This document shows, piece after piece, positions 17,929-29,815 of a stretch of DNA of 64,000 bases. The stretch spans positions 74,291,821 through 74,355,820 of the forward strand of contig NC_092346.1 in assembly GCF_963676685.1 (NCBI RefSeq), in the 5' to 3' direction. Below the pieces are notes generated by a model that was not told where the DNA came from, made no database searches, and saw nothing but the letters and a program-made list of their open reading frames with translations. A program made the position numbers and the translations under genes. Source of the DNA: Mytilus edulis. Lineage: Eukaryota > Mollusca > Bivalvia > Mytilida > Mytilidae. Within the stretch, counting starts at the first letter, position 1, and each line of letters opens with the position of its first letter.

Positions 17929-18107
17929 CCGATGGAAGGATTTGTTACCATTCTTCATTTTTCATAGCTTCCATTCATTAATACCAGCATTGTGCTACCC
18001 TGTGCACTTCAATTCTAGTCATTTTTTCAATTTTTTGTATAAGGTTGTAGGTCATGTTCTTGTATTTAAATTTGACTGATTTGGATAAAAGGAAAATGAA
18101 TGCAAGG

Positions 18108-18113
18108 AATAAA
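18108..18113 (+). terminator. Probable calmodulin polyadenylation signal
   Basis: AATAAA lies 180 bp after the calmodulin stop codon and is the first canonical signal in the 3' flank. Calmodulin transcripts often have several 3' ends, so later sites are possible. Confidence 0.5.
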
Positions 18114-19416
18114 ATATACAAATGTCAAGTGTTGCAGCATTAAAAATTGTGTTCATGTTCAAATCAACAAGTGTACAAGGAAATTTCCTTGGAAAATATG
18201 TGTGACAACAGAAATGATTTTTGGGGAGGGTGGAAATGATTTCACAAGTACTTACTAATAGCCGTCTTGGAAAAGGATGGCTTGTACTATTTGTTTCTTA
18301 ATATCTGTGACAGTGTTGTTACCAAACAGGTGGATGTATATTTATTATTTTTTTCTTAAAAAATTGAGCTGTATTTATTCTGTAAATCATGAATGTAAAA
18401 AAAAAAAGACTGATGTAAAAGAAAAGGAGTCTTGTGTTGGTATCATTTGCAAAACATACATGTACTGTCATGATGTACTATACATTGCATAGTGAAATGG
18501 TTTGTTAACTAAACTTTGCTTTCACTTAGTCAATCTGAAGTATTTACCTAGATTTAAACATTTCCCTAAAACAGTGGATTGTTAAATTTGCTGTCAAAAC
18601 AATTGTTTTAGGATGAGGTGGCTTTAAAACTGTTTTCAGTCAATTTGATATTATATATCTGCTCTGTTGTGTCATTGAGTTGAAAAAATCTCGGTACTTC
18701 AAATCTTAGATTGTAGCCTGTTTCAAATGATTATACCCTGTAATGTATTTTCACATTCATCTCCCATTAATTATTCGTTCAGCAGTAAGAATATTTTCAT
18801 GGTTCTGTGATCAATGTTATTTGTTTATTTCTCTAAAAACTACAAGTAAAAGGTCAACTATTACTGTGTGCATATCGCAGAGCTTATATAATTTGGACCT
18901 TCTACCATACCAGATATTGGCCACAAATGACAAACTGAATATTATGGAATGATTTCAGTGCATATACAGACTCCTCCCCCTTATTTCAATTTATTTAAGC
19001 CTTGCCACCATGCTGATACAATCCAAGGAGGGAGTGTGTTCCAATCTTTGATGGTTCATGGAAAGGAAGAATATTTCTGGTAATCACTTGATACTGCTGG
19101 AATTTTTTAGGCAATGGTCATGTTTCTTAATCATTCAGGTGGCACCAGACGACCTTCCTGGACCAGTTTTTTTGTTAACATCAAATTTCTTGGATTTATT
19201 CTTCTTCTCTGATACTCTAATAGGTCGATTATATTTGGTGGTAGTGGCAAATGAAATGCATATTAAGGAATTGGGAGAACATTTTAATATGAATATGAAC
19301 CCTACTTTGTACCAATTCAGTGTTGGGCTTGCGCTGCTATCGGTTTACTGGGTCTTTTACTCTACATGCCATTATTTTTCAGGATCATTATAGCACGGTC
19401 CTTACATATCTTCTAG
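18114..19416. other. 3' flank of calmodulin, possibly extended 3' UTR
   Basis: AT-rich DNA with several polyA-like motifs and short incidental ORFs. Part may belong to longer calmodulin transcripts; no other gene is recognised. Confidence 0.4.
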
Positions 19417-20456
19417 TATAATGAAGGCAGTGTCTGCGCGTACCCGCATGTGGGTACGAATAGCAAAATTGCCGTTCGTAGGCTACGCGTACCCAAATCC
19501 GGTTTTATAATAAATTGCCATCTGATCGGGAATTAAACGTAAAATATATACTAAAATTATCGCAATTAGTGAATAAAATTGATCAACTACTTAGTTTATA
19601 TATATGGGTCATTTTCAAAAAATGTCGAATTTTCAGTACACCCATGCTAAAATTTTTTATTTCTAATGGAAATTTCAGTTGACTTGTAATGGTTTAAATG
19701 AAAGCTTGTCGGATTTGTGATTCAGAACATTAATAATAAACACACCTTACATCTATTTTGATAAGATTAAACTGTATTTAAGGCCGATTTTGGGGGTATT
19801 TGTGTGCGTACATTGTCAGAAAAACACATTTCAAACAATTTTTTTCCGATTTTCTGATCGCCTTGATATCCGCAAAAGGGACTTTCTAAGAACGTTAATT
19901 ATAATTCTAACGAAAAATCGTAGCTTCTTTATCATTGTATGTAACAGATTATCTACAAACTAAATTCAATCAGCGTACAGGAGGTTCATGTCTATCCTGT
20001 TACCGCTACTTAAATCAGTCGTTAAATTATTCTCCCTATGAATATTGAATCAGTCGGTGTTGATTTAAAAAATGCAAAGTAATCTTTACATTTAAAACGC
20101 CTCGTTTCTTGAACGACAGTGTAGAGAAAAGAAATTTCAAGACATATAGTGAAAAAAAACCCAGGATAGACAATTATAGACAAAACTTGACGTCGTTATT
20201 TTTTTTTTATCTTAACATGTATAGGTGGAAAACGAATGAAATATTTCATTGTTTGAACTCATCTTATCGTTATAACGTCTGACATCATTAAGATTGCATC
20301 TTTTAATATGTTGTTCTTAAAGTACTTTTGATTTGCTTATGTAGAGGGTTACTAAGTAACTTTTAATAAATTTTTCAATTTCAAAATTCGACATTGTATA
20401 TCACTCTTTTCCCATTTTAAGAATATTTATTAACTGAGAAAAACTGTTCACTCACA

Positions 20457-21489
20457 TCTATACTATTAAACGAGAAGACCTAATTTTGGGTGTCGCTTCT
20501 CTTCTTTCCACAATAAATTAATCAACACGCCTCTGTGTCCTATAGGTACAGTGCATAGTTGCATTTGTCATCCATTCATATGATTATTTTGGGAGAAAAT
20601 CGAGAAAAAGGGCATCCGGATATTGTCCCGTCATTGGACAAAATTTTAAGTCAGATTATACTTCCGGTTTGCGTTTTTCTGTATACTTTGAACATACATA
20701 TACTACGAATAAAGTGTATTTTCAGAATTCTATCTGCTACCTTTTCAAGTTTACTATCCACGGTGGTCACAGAGTTTATTAAATAGAGAGGGTCTGTATA
20801 CTATATCAATGACCACCATGGATCGATTAGAAAACTTAGAATTGAAAGTAAATACACTTTATTTATATAGTGAATGTTCATAATATACAGATAAGCGCTA
20901 AAATTATTCATGTGCACTTTTGATACCTTTTCTGAAATTCTCCAGTCATTAAATCTTTTACAAAATTCATTGATTACAAAAAAAGAAGATGTGGTATGAT
21001 TGCCATGTTGACAACTCTCCACAAGAGACCAAAATGACACAGAAATTAACAACTATAGGTCATCGTATGGCCTTCAACAACGAGCAAAGACCATACCGCA
21101 TACTCAGCTTTAAAAGGCACCGAAATGAAAATGTAAAACAATTCAAACGAGAAAACTAGCGGCCTTATTTATGTACAAACAATGAACGAAAAACAAATAT
21201 GTAACGCATAAACAAACGACAACCACTGAAGCACAGGCTCCTTACTTAAATGTTCATAACATACTAAATGTATATTCATATTGAAATTGATAGAAAACCA
21301 CACATTGGGAATTTTGGAAATAAAGGAGGGGGGATTAAAAAAAAAAATTCCTGTCCCCAATAACCTATGATTTATGACAATTTTGCTGAAATTCTACAGT
21401 CATTCAATATTTCACAAAATTCTTCCAACAACACTTTACATACTTTAAACTACGCTCTGAATGCCCGCGATTTCGCGGGTGTGTTCTAG
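20457..21489 (+). mobile_element. Non-autonomous Helitron nested in the MULE-like element
   Basis: The 5' end is A|TCTATACTATTAAACGAGAAG at 20457. The 3' end has hairpin CCCGCG-ATTT-CGCGGG (21464-21479), a 6-nt spacer and CTAG|T (21486-21490). Insertion between A and T with no target duplication, a TC start and a hairpin followed by CTRR are the Helitron hallmarks. There is no Rep/helicase ORF. It carries an internal inverted repeat (about 20680-20900) and a copy of another mussel repeat (20975-21250). Confidence 0.87.
20975..21250 (-). repeat. Interspersed mussel-type repeat inside the Helitron
   Basis: 'GATGTGGTATGATTGCCATG ... CAACTCTCCACAAGAGACC ... GGTCATCGTATGGCCTTCAA' matches the same motif set at 37130-37300 and, in shorter form, at 21836-21900 and 8040-8150. 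Noncoding; probably the tail of a retroposon family. Confidence 0.7.
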
Positions 21490-22387
21490 TATATATTTAA
21501 ATGTCTACAAAACTTCTAAGTAGTTGATCAATTTTTTTCACTAATTGCGATAATTTCTGTATATATTTTACGTTTAATTCCCGATTTGATTGCATTTTAT
21601 TATAAAACCGGATGTGGGTACGTTTTGACTATGCGGGTACGCGCAGACACTGCCTATAATGAAACTGTTTAAAACAAAATTACCGATTTACAAATGAAAT
21701 TCAACACTGGTACAAAAATTATGAAGATCGGCAAAAGATAACACAACCGAACTAACACCTACTAATAGTCCCAGCTAAAACTAAAAACGTGCTGACTTTC
21801 GTTGAAGACGCCCTTTGTTTCAACTTTTATATGAAAAAAAAGATTAGGTGTGATTGCCGATGAGACCTAATTGCACAGAAATTAGTCTGTGCAGAAAAGG
21901 CCGTTTCCAGACAATTTGGATAGAGGAGAAAACATCCAAGAGTTGGTTGCTAAAATAAGGTTGAAATTGGTTCTTTAATTATGTACCCCGTGTATTTCAT
22001 AATCAAAACAATTCACTCGAGAATTAGTCCCATATCGACAAAGGGGACTTGGAGATTTGCAAACAAATCAGTTTCCACACTTTTCCTTCGTTCTTGAAGA
22101 TATTGATTTTGTATATAGGTTTATCATGACAAGTTGTAGAGATGTTAAGGATTATGTACCCTTGCGCAGGTTCAATGCTAAAGATGGAAATTTTATAGAA
22201 AATCGAAGATTATTGCATGCAGTGAGAGCAATGATATCCTTAAAACAAGTTTATAATGTAGATATTGGTTGAAACTTAATTATAAACTATTTATACACAA
22301 AATTATTCATAAAAAATTTGGACCTATTCAAAGTTCACCTTTTAGGGTGTGCTCGACTTTTGTGACTCGTACCAATCGGAACTCTTT

Positions 22388-23755
22388 TTTTAGCTCACCT
22401 GTCCCGAAGGGACAAGTGAGCTTATGCCATCACTTGGCGTCCGTCGTCTGTCGTCGTAAACTATTTCAAGAATCTTCTCCTCTGAAACTACTGGGCCAAA
22501 TACTTTCAAACTTTAACTGAATGTTCCTTAGGGTAACTTATTTATAAATTGTATCCGAAGTTTTGATCTATCAACAAACATGGTCGCCATTGCTAAAAAT
22601 AGAACATAGGGGTCAAATGCAGTTTTTGGCTTATAACTCAAAAACCAAAGCATTTAGAGCAAATCTGACATGGGGTAATGTTGTTTATCAGGTCAAGATC
22701 TATCTGCCCTGAAATTTTCAGATGAATCAGACAACCTGTTGTTGGGTTACTGCCCCTGAATTGGTAATTTTAAAGAAATTTTGCTGTTTTTGGTTATTAT
22801 CTTGAATATCATTATAGAGATAAACTGTAAACAGCAATAATGTTCAGCAAAGTAAGATTTACAAATAAGTCAACATAACAGAAATGGTCAGTTGACCCCT
22901 TTAGGAGTTATTGCCCTTTATAGTCAATTTTTAACCATTTTTCGTAAATCTTAGTAATCTTTTACAAAAATCTTCTCCTCTGAAACTACTGGGCCAAATA
23001 CTTCCAAACTTTAACTGAATGTTCCTTAGGGTATCTAGTTTGTAAATTGTATCCGAAGTTATGATCTATCAACAAACATGGTCGCCATTGCTAAAAATAG
23101 AACATAGGGGTCAAATGCATTTTTTGGCTTATAACTCAAAAACCAAAGCATTTAGAGCAAATCTGACGTTGGGTAATAATGTTTATCAGGTCAAGATCTA
23201 TCTGCCCTGAAATTTTCAGATGAATCAGACAATCTGTTGTTGGGTTGCTGCCCCTGAATTGATAATTTTAAGGAAATTTTGCTGTTTTTGTTTATTATCT
23301 TGAATATAATTATAGATAGAAATAAACTGTAAACTGCAATAATGTTCAGCAAAGTAAGATCTTCAATTAAGTCAAATTGACCAAAATTGTCAATTGACCA
23401 CTTAAGGAGTTATTGCCCTTTAAAAACTTTTTTCACAATTTGTTCATCATGTTGACTTACTTTAAAAAATCTTCTCCTTTGAAACTGCTGTATCAATTTC
23501 AGCCAAACTTAGGCTAAATGAGTTTCAGAGTATCTAGTATAAATTTTATATTTTATTTCCTTGTATGTCAAGAAACATAGCTCCTATGGCTAAAATAAAA
23601 CATAGGAGAAAATGATTATTTTTTTTTGGCTTTTGAAGAAAATAGGACGATCCAAAAAACATTTAAATAAAATTGAAAAGCCAAAATAATCATTGATGAG
23701 AGATTTAACCAAAAGAATTAAGGTGAGCGATTTAGGCTCTTGAGAGCCTCTTGTT
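22388..23755 (+). repeat. Full-length AGCTCACCT...GGTGAGCG repeat (copy C)
   Basis: It has the same 5' hairpin (22392-22422) with paired changes relative to copy B, three internal ~510-bp units, and the end AAGGTGAGCGATTTAGGCTCTTGAGAGCCTCTTG. The third internal unit is more diverged. Noncoding. Confidence 0.92.
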
Positions 23756-24383
23756 TGGTAAACTTAAAAAAAAAAGAAGTTTAATTACAATGTACTTGAA
23801 TTTTATACTGGATTTTATTTAAAACTTGGACAAAAATATGAATGTATTTTTCAGCTGTATACAAAACATTAAAATATCTTTTATAAATAAATAAACTGAC
23901 AATATAATGCTGCCAACACTTCCATTACGTCTACTGGCCATTAGAACCAGCATTAAAAAAAAAGATACCGGATGGACAGTCAAACTCATAGATAGAAATA
24001 AACTGACAACGCCATGTCCAATAAATAAATTGACCGTGCAAACAGACAAATAACAACACACAAGACACAATATAGAAAACGAAAGTCTAAGCTTCACAAA
24101 CCCCAATTTAAACTGAGATGATTTCAGGTACCATTTCCTTTATCTGTTACTTGAAGCGAAGCATAACTGACATTGTAATTTTATGGTGTTTGAGAAATAA
24201 AGAATCGAATCTTGACATTGCAGGTCACATATTTTTATAAGAAGAATGATAATGACCTATATATTATATGAAATGCAATTAATAAATTTTCATTAAATAA
24301 AAATTCCTTTTAACAACAAAAGAGAAGTACCCAAATCTATTCAATGTTACTGATTTGGAATGATTAAAAATTAAATCAAATAG

Positions 24384-25505
24384 TTCACGGCTAATCGAGA
24401 GATTGGTCGGTTAATCTATATTGAGTATGCGGCTATATGGGCGATTGGTCTGTTAATCGGGTTAGTTATACGTCTGTTAAGAGTAAAACGCTTAATTTAA
24501 TGTTAAACTCTATTAAATATACAGATTTTTGGCATGTTATAAGAACCAAATCAAATAAAGAAAAGTGTCTGACAAAATGATATCTATCATAGAACATTTT
24601 GCACTTGTAGAAACATTTCTTAGTCTGCGCAGTTTTCAGTAAAACTAAAAGGCGTCGAGCAAGTATGTAGTATTTATGCTTTTTAATAATTTTTTAATAA
24701 AAGGCGAAACAAACAAATTAAGATATCATTTAAAGGACAAAAAATAGTACTGTGGTTCTAAAAAATAAATTGACATTAGTAAATATTTCATAATTGTAAA
24801 ATAACGTGAATAATACTACGTTTTAGTGAAAATTATGGGAATAAAGTCTGTTAATGGGTTGGACAATTGAAATTGTGTCAGTTAAGAGTTATTTAGCCAC
24901 GACAATAATTTTGCTACCTTTATATTTTCCCCTTCACGGCCGACACTCGGCTAACCGAGAGATTGGTCGGTTAATCTATATTGAGTATGCGGCTATATGG
25001 GCGATTGGTCTGTTAATCGGGTTGGTTATACGTCTGTTAAGAGTAAAACGCTTAATTTAATGTTAAACTCTATTAAATATACAGATTTTTGGCATGTTAT
25101 AAGAACCAAATCAAAAAAAGAAAAGTGTCTGACAAAATGATATCTATCATAGTACTTTTTGCACTTGTAAAAACATTTCTTAATCTGCGCAGTTTTCAGT
25201 AAAACTAAAAGGCGTCGCGCAAGTATGTAGTATTTATGCTTATACGCATAGCAATTTTTTTAATAAAAGGCGAAACAAACAAATTTAGATATCATTTAAA
25301 GGACAAAAAATAGTACTGTGTTTCTAAAAAATAAATTAACATTAGTAAATATTTCATAATTGTAAAATAACGTGAATAATACCACGTTTTAGTGAAAATT
25401 ATGGGAATAAAGTCTGTTAATGGGTTGGACAATTGAAATTGTGTCAGTTAAGAGTTATTTAGCCACGACAATAATTTTGCTACCTTTATATTTTCCCCTT
25501 GAAAA
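24384..25505. repeat. Tandem duplication of a ~555-bp segment
   Basis: The segment from 'GGCTAATCGAGAGATTGGTCGGTTAATC' to 'TTGCTACCTTTATATTTTCCCC' (24384-24932) recurs at about 24934-25500 with near identity. The first copy lacks 11 bp (CGACACTCGGC) present in the second. Confidence 0.9.
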
Positions 25506-27352
25506 ATTTAAGAATGAGATGTTCCTAAGTAAACAAAAATGACAATACGGTGCCACAGTATCCTAGAATGAGCATTTTTATTTTGAATTTCTTTGCATTT
25601 TATTGAAGGGTGTGTCACTTCAATAAAGCGTGATATGGATTGGTCTCTGGAATATGCATGAATTTTTTATTGACGTTTTCAATCAGCAATAATTTTTGTG
25701 TCTGTTCGAAGTATCACGTTATCAATTCCGAATGAAAGTGTCTTTCTAATACAACACAGGATACATATAACGTGTTCCTTGTTCACATATGAACATGATA
25801 TTGTTCACTGGACGTTAAACCCTAATTCGTCAGTATCATCCAATTTGTTCTTTTCTTCTATTACTTAATCATATGTTGTTTACAAATCACTCTAAAGAAG
25901 TAAACGGGAAGGAGCGAATGCAGCTACATTTGGTTATTTTAAGTTTCAATTCATTTTGTTCCGTTTAGTTCCTTTCTACATAAGTGCAGAGGAGAACTAC
26001 AGTTGTCTATGGTGGCCGGTGAAGTTCATTCGCTTTTTCGCGTTTTCCCGTTTTTCGCCTTTCATATTCTATAGGGCGAAAACGCGACATCGCGAAGTGG
26101 AAAAGGCATTGAATATGAAAGGCGAAAACTCAAAATGGCATTAACCTGCCACCATAGTTGTCCGCATGTAAACTTCTAGAATTTGTCACCAATATAAGTA
26201 CATCGCAATCCGTTAATGTATCAACAGCCATCGGTGTTTCATGTGTTTATTCTTAAACAAGTATTATTTTTCTCTCGTTTTTAGCAATGTATCACTCTCT
26301 ACTGTCCTTATCTATCATTCTATATTCTGCGTTTCCATCCAGATTCTCGTGTATACCATGAGGGTCAGGATTGGGGGTATTGTTTATTTCTGTATTCTTG
26401 TCATTTTTTTCTACATTTTATTTATCTTACTCATTATTCTTTCTTTATTTTTCATATTTTGTCATCCCAATATATTTTACTTACTGAAATTTAGTTACAT
26501 TACGACGTTTATCTCTGATTTTATACTGGTTACCAATGTAGATGACAAATTTGTGTCATTCATGACAATTATATAGAATCAACATGATATATGCGATCAT
26601 TCTTGGATGAAATCAATATTACTTTAATATTACACTTTTTGAAACCATTTTTATCAATTTTCAATTTCATGTGTTGTTTCCGTATATGTTATGTTTCATT
26701 GCTCATGTGTTGTTTTCGTATATTTTAGCCGCTCTTCTTGAGCCTACCCATTTGATCCGATAACACCCCATATAGCAATAAAACTATACTTGTATTGCCA
26801 GCCATTCATAACTCTTAACAGATCAATTAACAGACCGGGTTTTACACATCCGACCCATTAACAGACCAGGTTTAAATAAAGATTGATTTATGTCACCAAA
26901 ATACAGATTTTCGTGTAGATTTTTCTCACAATGATATCAATATGGTTAACAAACATAATGCCTTTCTTTTTTCGATGTTCAAAATATTGAATGCAAGTAA
27001 ATTTATCCAATGTGTCATTTTGTGTACATTTTATGTGTGTAAAATGTGTATAAATTTTTTTTATGAGTAACCCGCCTTTTCATTTTATAGATCGTACATC
27101 GAAGCTAGAAAAATAATAATTACACCACTGAATTCAGTACATTGAATTGTTTTGTTAGACATGAATACTTTTTATGATGAAAATATATTTCGAAAGTTAT
27201 ACAATGAAACATGCTGAACTTTCAATGATTTTCTCGATAACACCTGATTAACAGACTTTAGCCAACCCGATTAACAGACCAACCACCGATATAGCCGCAT
27301 ACTCAATATATATTAACCGACCAATCTCTCGGTTAGCCGAGTGTCGGCCGTG
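24936..27352. mobile_element. 2.4-kb terminal-inverted-repeat element
   Basis: CACGGCCGACACTCGGCTAA at 24936 recurs inverted, ending at 27352, with arms of about 95 bp that include GAGAGATTGGTCGGTTAAT and the phrases TCTGTTAATCGGGTTGG. No transposase ORF; the longest interior frame (26241-26576) is an AT-rich hydrophobic artefact. No clear target duplication. A smaller fold-back element lies inside. Confidence 0.75.
25999..26164. mobile_element. Fold-back MITE within the 2.4-kb element
   Basis: 'AGTTGTCTATGGTGGCCGG ... TTTTCGCCTTTCATATTC' is repeated inverted as 'GAATATGAAAGGCGAAAACTC ... CCACCATAGTTGTCC'. The arms are about 70 bp. Confidence 0.75.
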
Positions 27353-27639
27353 TAGTTGTCAGTAAAAGTTTAAACATGAGTCTATTCAAGGGAGACGGAG
27401 CAAATCTGCCACGGTATTTTCTATCCAATAGACCAAGAACATTTGCTACAAACTGGTCATTGTACTTTCAAATTATATACATTTTACAGACTTGAGAGGT
27501 ATTGAGTGAAAGTAAAGTATATATTCATCATTAAACACGATTTAAATGCATTTGAATAAGTTGGTACGAGTATTTTTTTAGTGGTACGAGTTTACAATTG
27601 TACGGGATAACTAGAATTCCTGGGCACGAGGTGTTTTGG

Positions 27640-28010
27640 AATTTAAGATTCGTGTGGACCCTTTGGCTAAAATGGCTGCATTTTCACCTCAAAATTTACT
27701 CGTACAGACAAACCTGTGCATCTGGAAAAATTAAAACTTGGCAGGATTTTGCAGTGCACTTTTTTTCATTCCTCAAGAAGGTGTCAAAATAAACGGTGTG
27801 TGTGTGGGGGTGGGGGTGGGGGGGTGGGGTACCTGACAATAATTGGTGATTTAAACATGGACCATATCAAACGAAATTCAACTGTTTGTTAATGTTATCA
27901 TCTTCTTTAAAGCTTTTCAAGGACAGTGAGGTGCTTAGGTTTGTTTGTACTCGAAGTGAATTTTGAGGTGAAAATGCAGCCATTTTTTTCAAAGGGTCCA
28001 CATGAACCTT
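27640..28010. mobile_element. MITE-like element with ~85-bp inverted arms
   Basis: 'GTGTGGACCCTTTGGCTAAAATGGCTGCATTTTCACCTCAAAATT' at 27651 recurs inverted, ending near 28005 (AAGGGTCCACATGAACC). The interior holds a GT/G-rich tract at 27796-27830. Confidence 0.75.
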
Positions 28011-29815
28011 AAAGGTTGTTTATGACTTTTTATAAACAATTAAACTCTAGCTGATCATAGAAAAATAACTGAATAATCTGTTTAAAATTTTATAACTAAA
28101 ATCTTTGTATTAAAATAAATGAGTAATCTTTGTTCAACATTTTATAACAAAAATCTTTGTAAAGTCTGGATTTTCTACAAAAATCTTGGGTTTTATTTTC
28201 GCCAAATTCTCTTATAAACTAAATAATATTGCTTGCACGAAGTTTCCCCTTGATATATGTACAGAATGGCCCATCTCTATTATTCGTGGTCTTTGCTTAG
28301 ATAATATTTCAGTCTGAAATTTTCGTAATTGACGGGCCTCAGATGGAGTCATTAATCTTAAACCAAATTTCTGTACAAAATTCTTCCAAATAATTTAACA
28401 AACAAAAAAGAGTTATCTCCCTTTGTATAAACTAATTTTCTCAATGCTATAATAAAAAAATCATTATTGTATATACTTCCTTACATTACATATGTATTTA
28501 TCAAAGTTGTACAAAATCGAACATGTTACTTGGTTTGGTTAAGTATAGTAAGGTCGGTTCGATTGGGATATTGAGTTCATGCACGAGTGAACTCAGGTGG
28601 CTTTAAGGGGGTAGACCTTGGTTCAGGGAGATAACTCTTTAAATCAGTTAAGCGTTTGTAAAATTCAAGTTCATCAGTGTATTTTAAGCATTCACCTGAA
28701 ACAGATTGAAAATAATCTATGTAACCTAGAAGCTTAATTAGAATATATTTTTGAAAATGGTTGACACAAACGTACTAATGATTTTAAGAGTTATTTCCCT
28801 TAACCTAGGTCTACCTCCTTCAGTCATTCGAGCCATTGCAGTCAAAATGTACAGTACCATTTTGTCAGTTTCTCTTCAACTTGTACTTTTTGTAATATGG
28901 CAAGTTGTGAACGTGAAGAAAGTCACCTCTATGACTTTATACTGACATAACAGATAGAGACATGTTAACCAAAATTGCAGACAATAACCTTGAACAATTT
29001 CTTAAGTGGAACAAGTTTATTACGATTGATTTACAGTCAAAGAATACCTGTCGGATGAGCTTGCTTAGGTTTCCGATGATGAGAAGAAAATTATGTGAAT
29101 GGTCCGCTGTATAAACACGGACCTTGACGCACCAAGTAGCACAAGTAGCAAGAGCGTTTTTTAAAAAGATCAAGGTGATAAGTATTGTTTACATAATGTA
29201 TGGTTTTTCATCATATTGAATATAAAAATTTATTATATAAAATGAACATTTAGATACAATTCAGTACATGTCATTTGAATATGAAAAGAATCCCTCTTCA
29301 TGATTTGTTTTAGGGAAATGAGAAGAACACATATATATATTTGAAAGATAATGATACAAATTCATTCGTTTTAGACATGATTGCATTGATAATGGTTATT
29401 CTATCCCGTTTATGACGATTCAACCAGTTATACTGTTATATTTAACAAGAACTATATACAAATGCTGAATTTGTTTCAGAAGCTAATCCAGAGAAAGGAT
29501 TTGTAAAGGGGATCATTTTTTATCTACATGTAGTTAAACAACACTTTGGGAATAAATAATTCAGTTCTTCTTTTCATGGTATCCAGTTCAGTATACATCA
29601 GATTTTTAATGAGTACTAACTATTAAAAAAGTTAGTAAAGGATGAAAAGATATCTGACATGTGCAGCAAATAAAATATATAGTTATCATGAGTTTTAGCT
29701 AAAATATAATACAGTAACCAAGAGTTTCAATTTGATTATTGTTGCCTAATTTACCACTGGGAATGATACTAGTATAATTATTTTAGGTTTAGTACTTTTT
29801 GAGTAACTATTTGTC
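28011..29815. other. Intergenic DNA, nothing recognised
   Basis: AT-rich with short ORFs on both strands. No domain, splice pattern or repeat border that I can support. Confidence 0.45.

Larger units (their letters stand above)
19426..21654. mobile_element. MULE-like TIR element, 9-bp target duplication, non-autonomous
   Basis: Inverted termini GGCAGTGTCTGCGCGTACCC (left arm about 170 bp, right arm about 140 bp, 21514-21654) are flanked by direct TATAATGAA at 19417-19425 and 21655-21663. Long terminal repeats with a 9-bp duplication fit Mutator-like elements. No transposase ORF is seen, and a Helitron lies within it. Confidence 0.88.

Noticed and set aside
22057-22272. 71-codon ORF near a repeat start
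   Set aside because: Its DNA matches the noncoding 'CATGACAAGTTA' repeat also seen at 35020-35100.
26241-26576. 111-codon hydrophobic ORF, possible membrane protein
   Set aside because: Phe/Ile/Leu-rich translation of T-rich DNA inside a TIR element; no domain or splice context.
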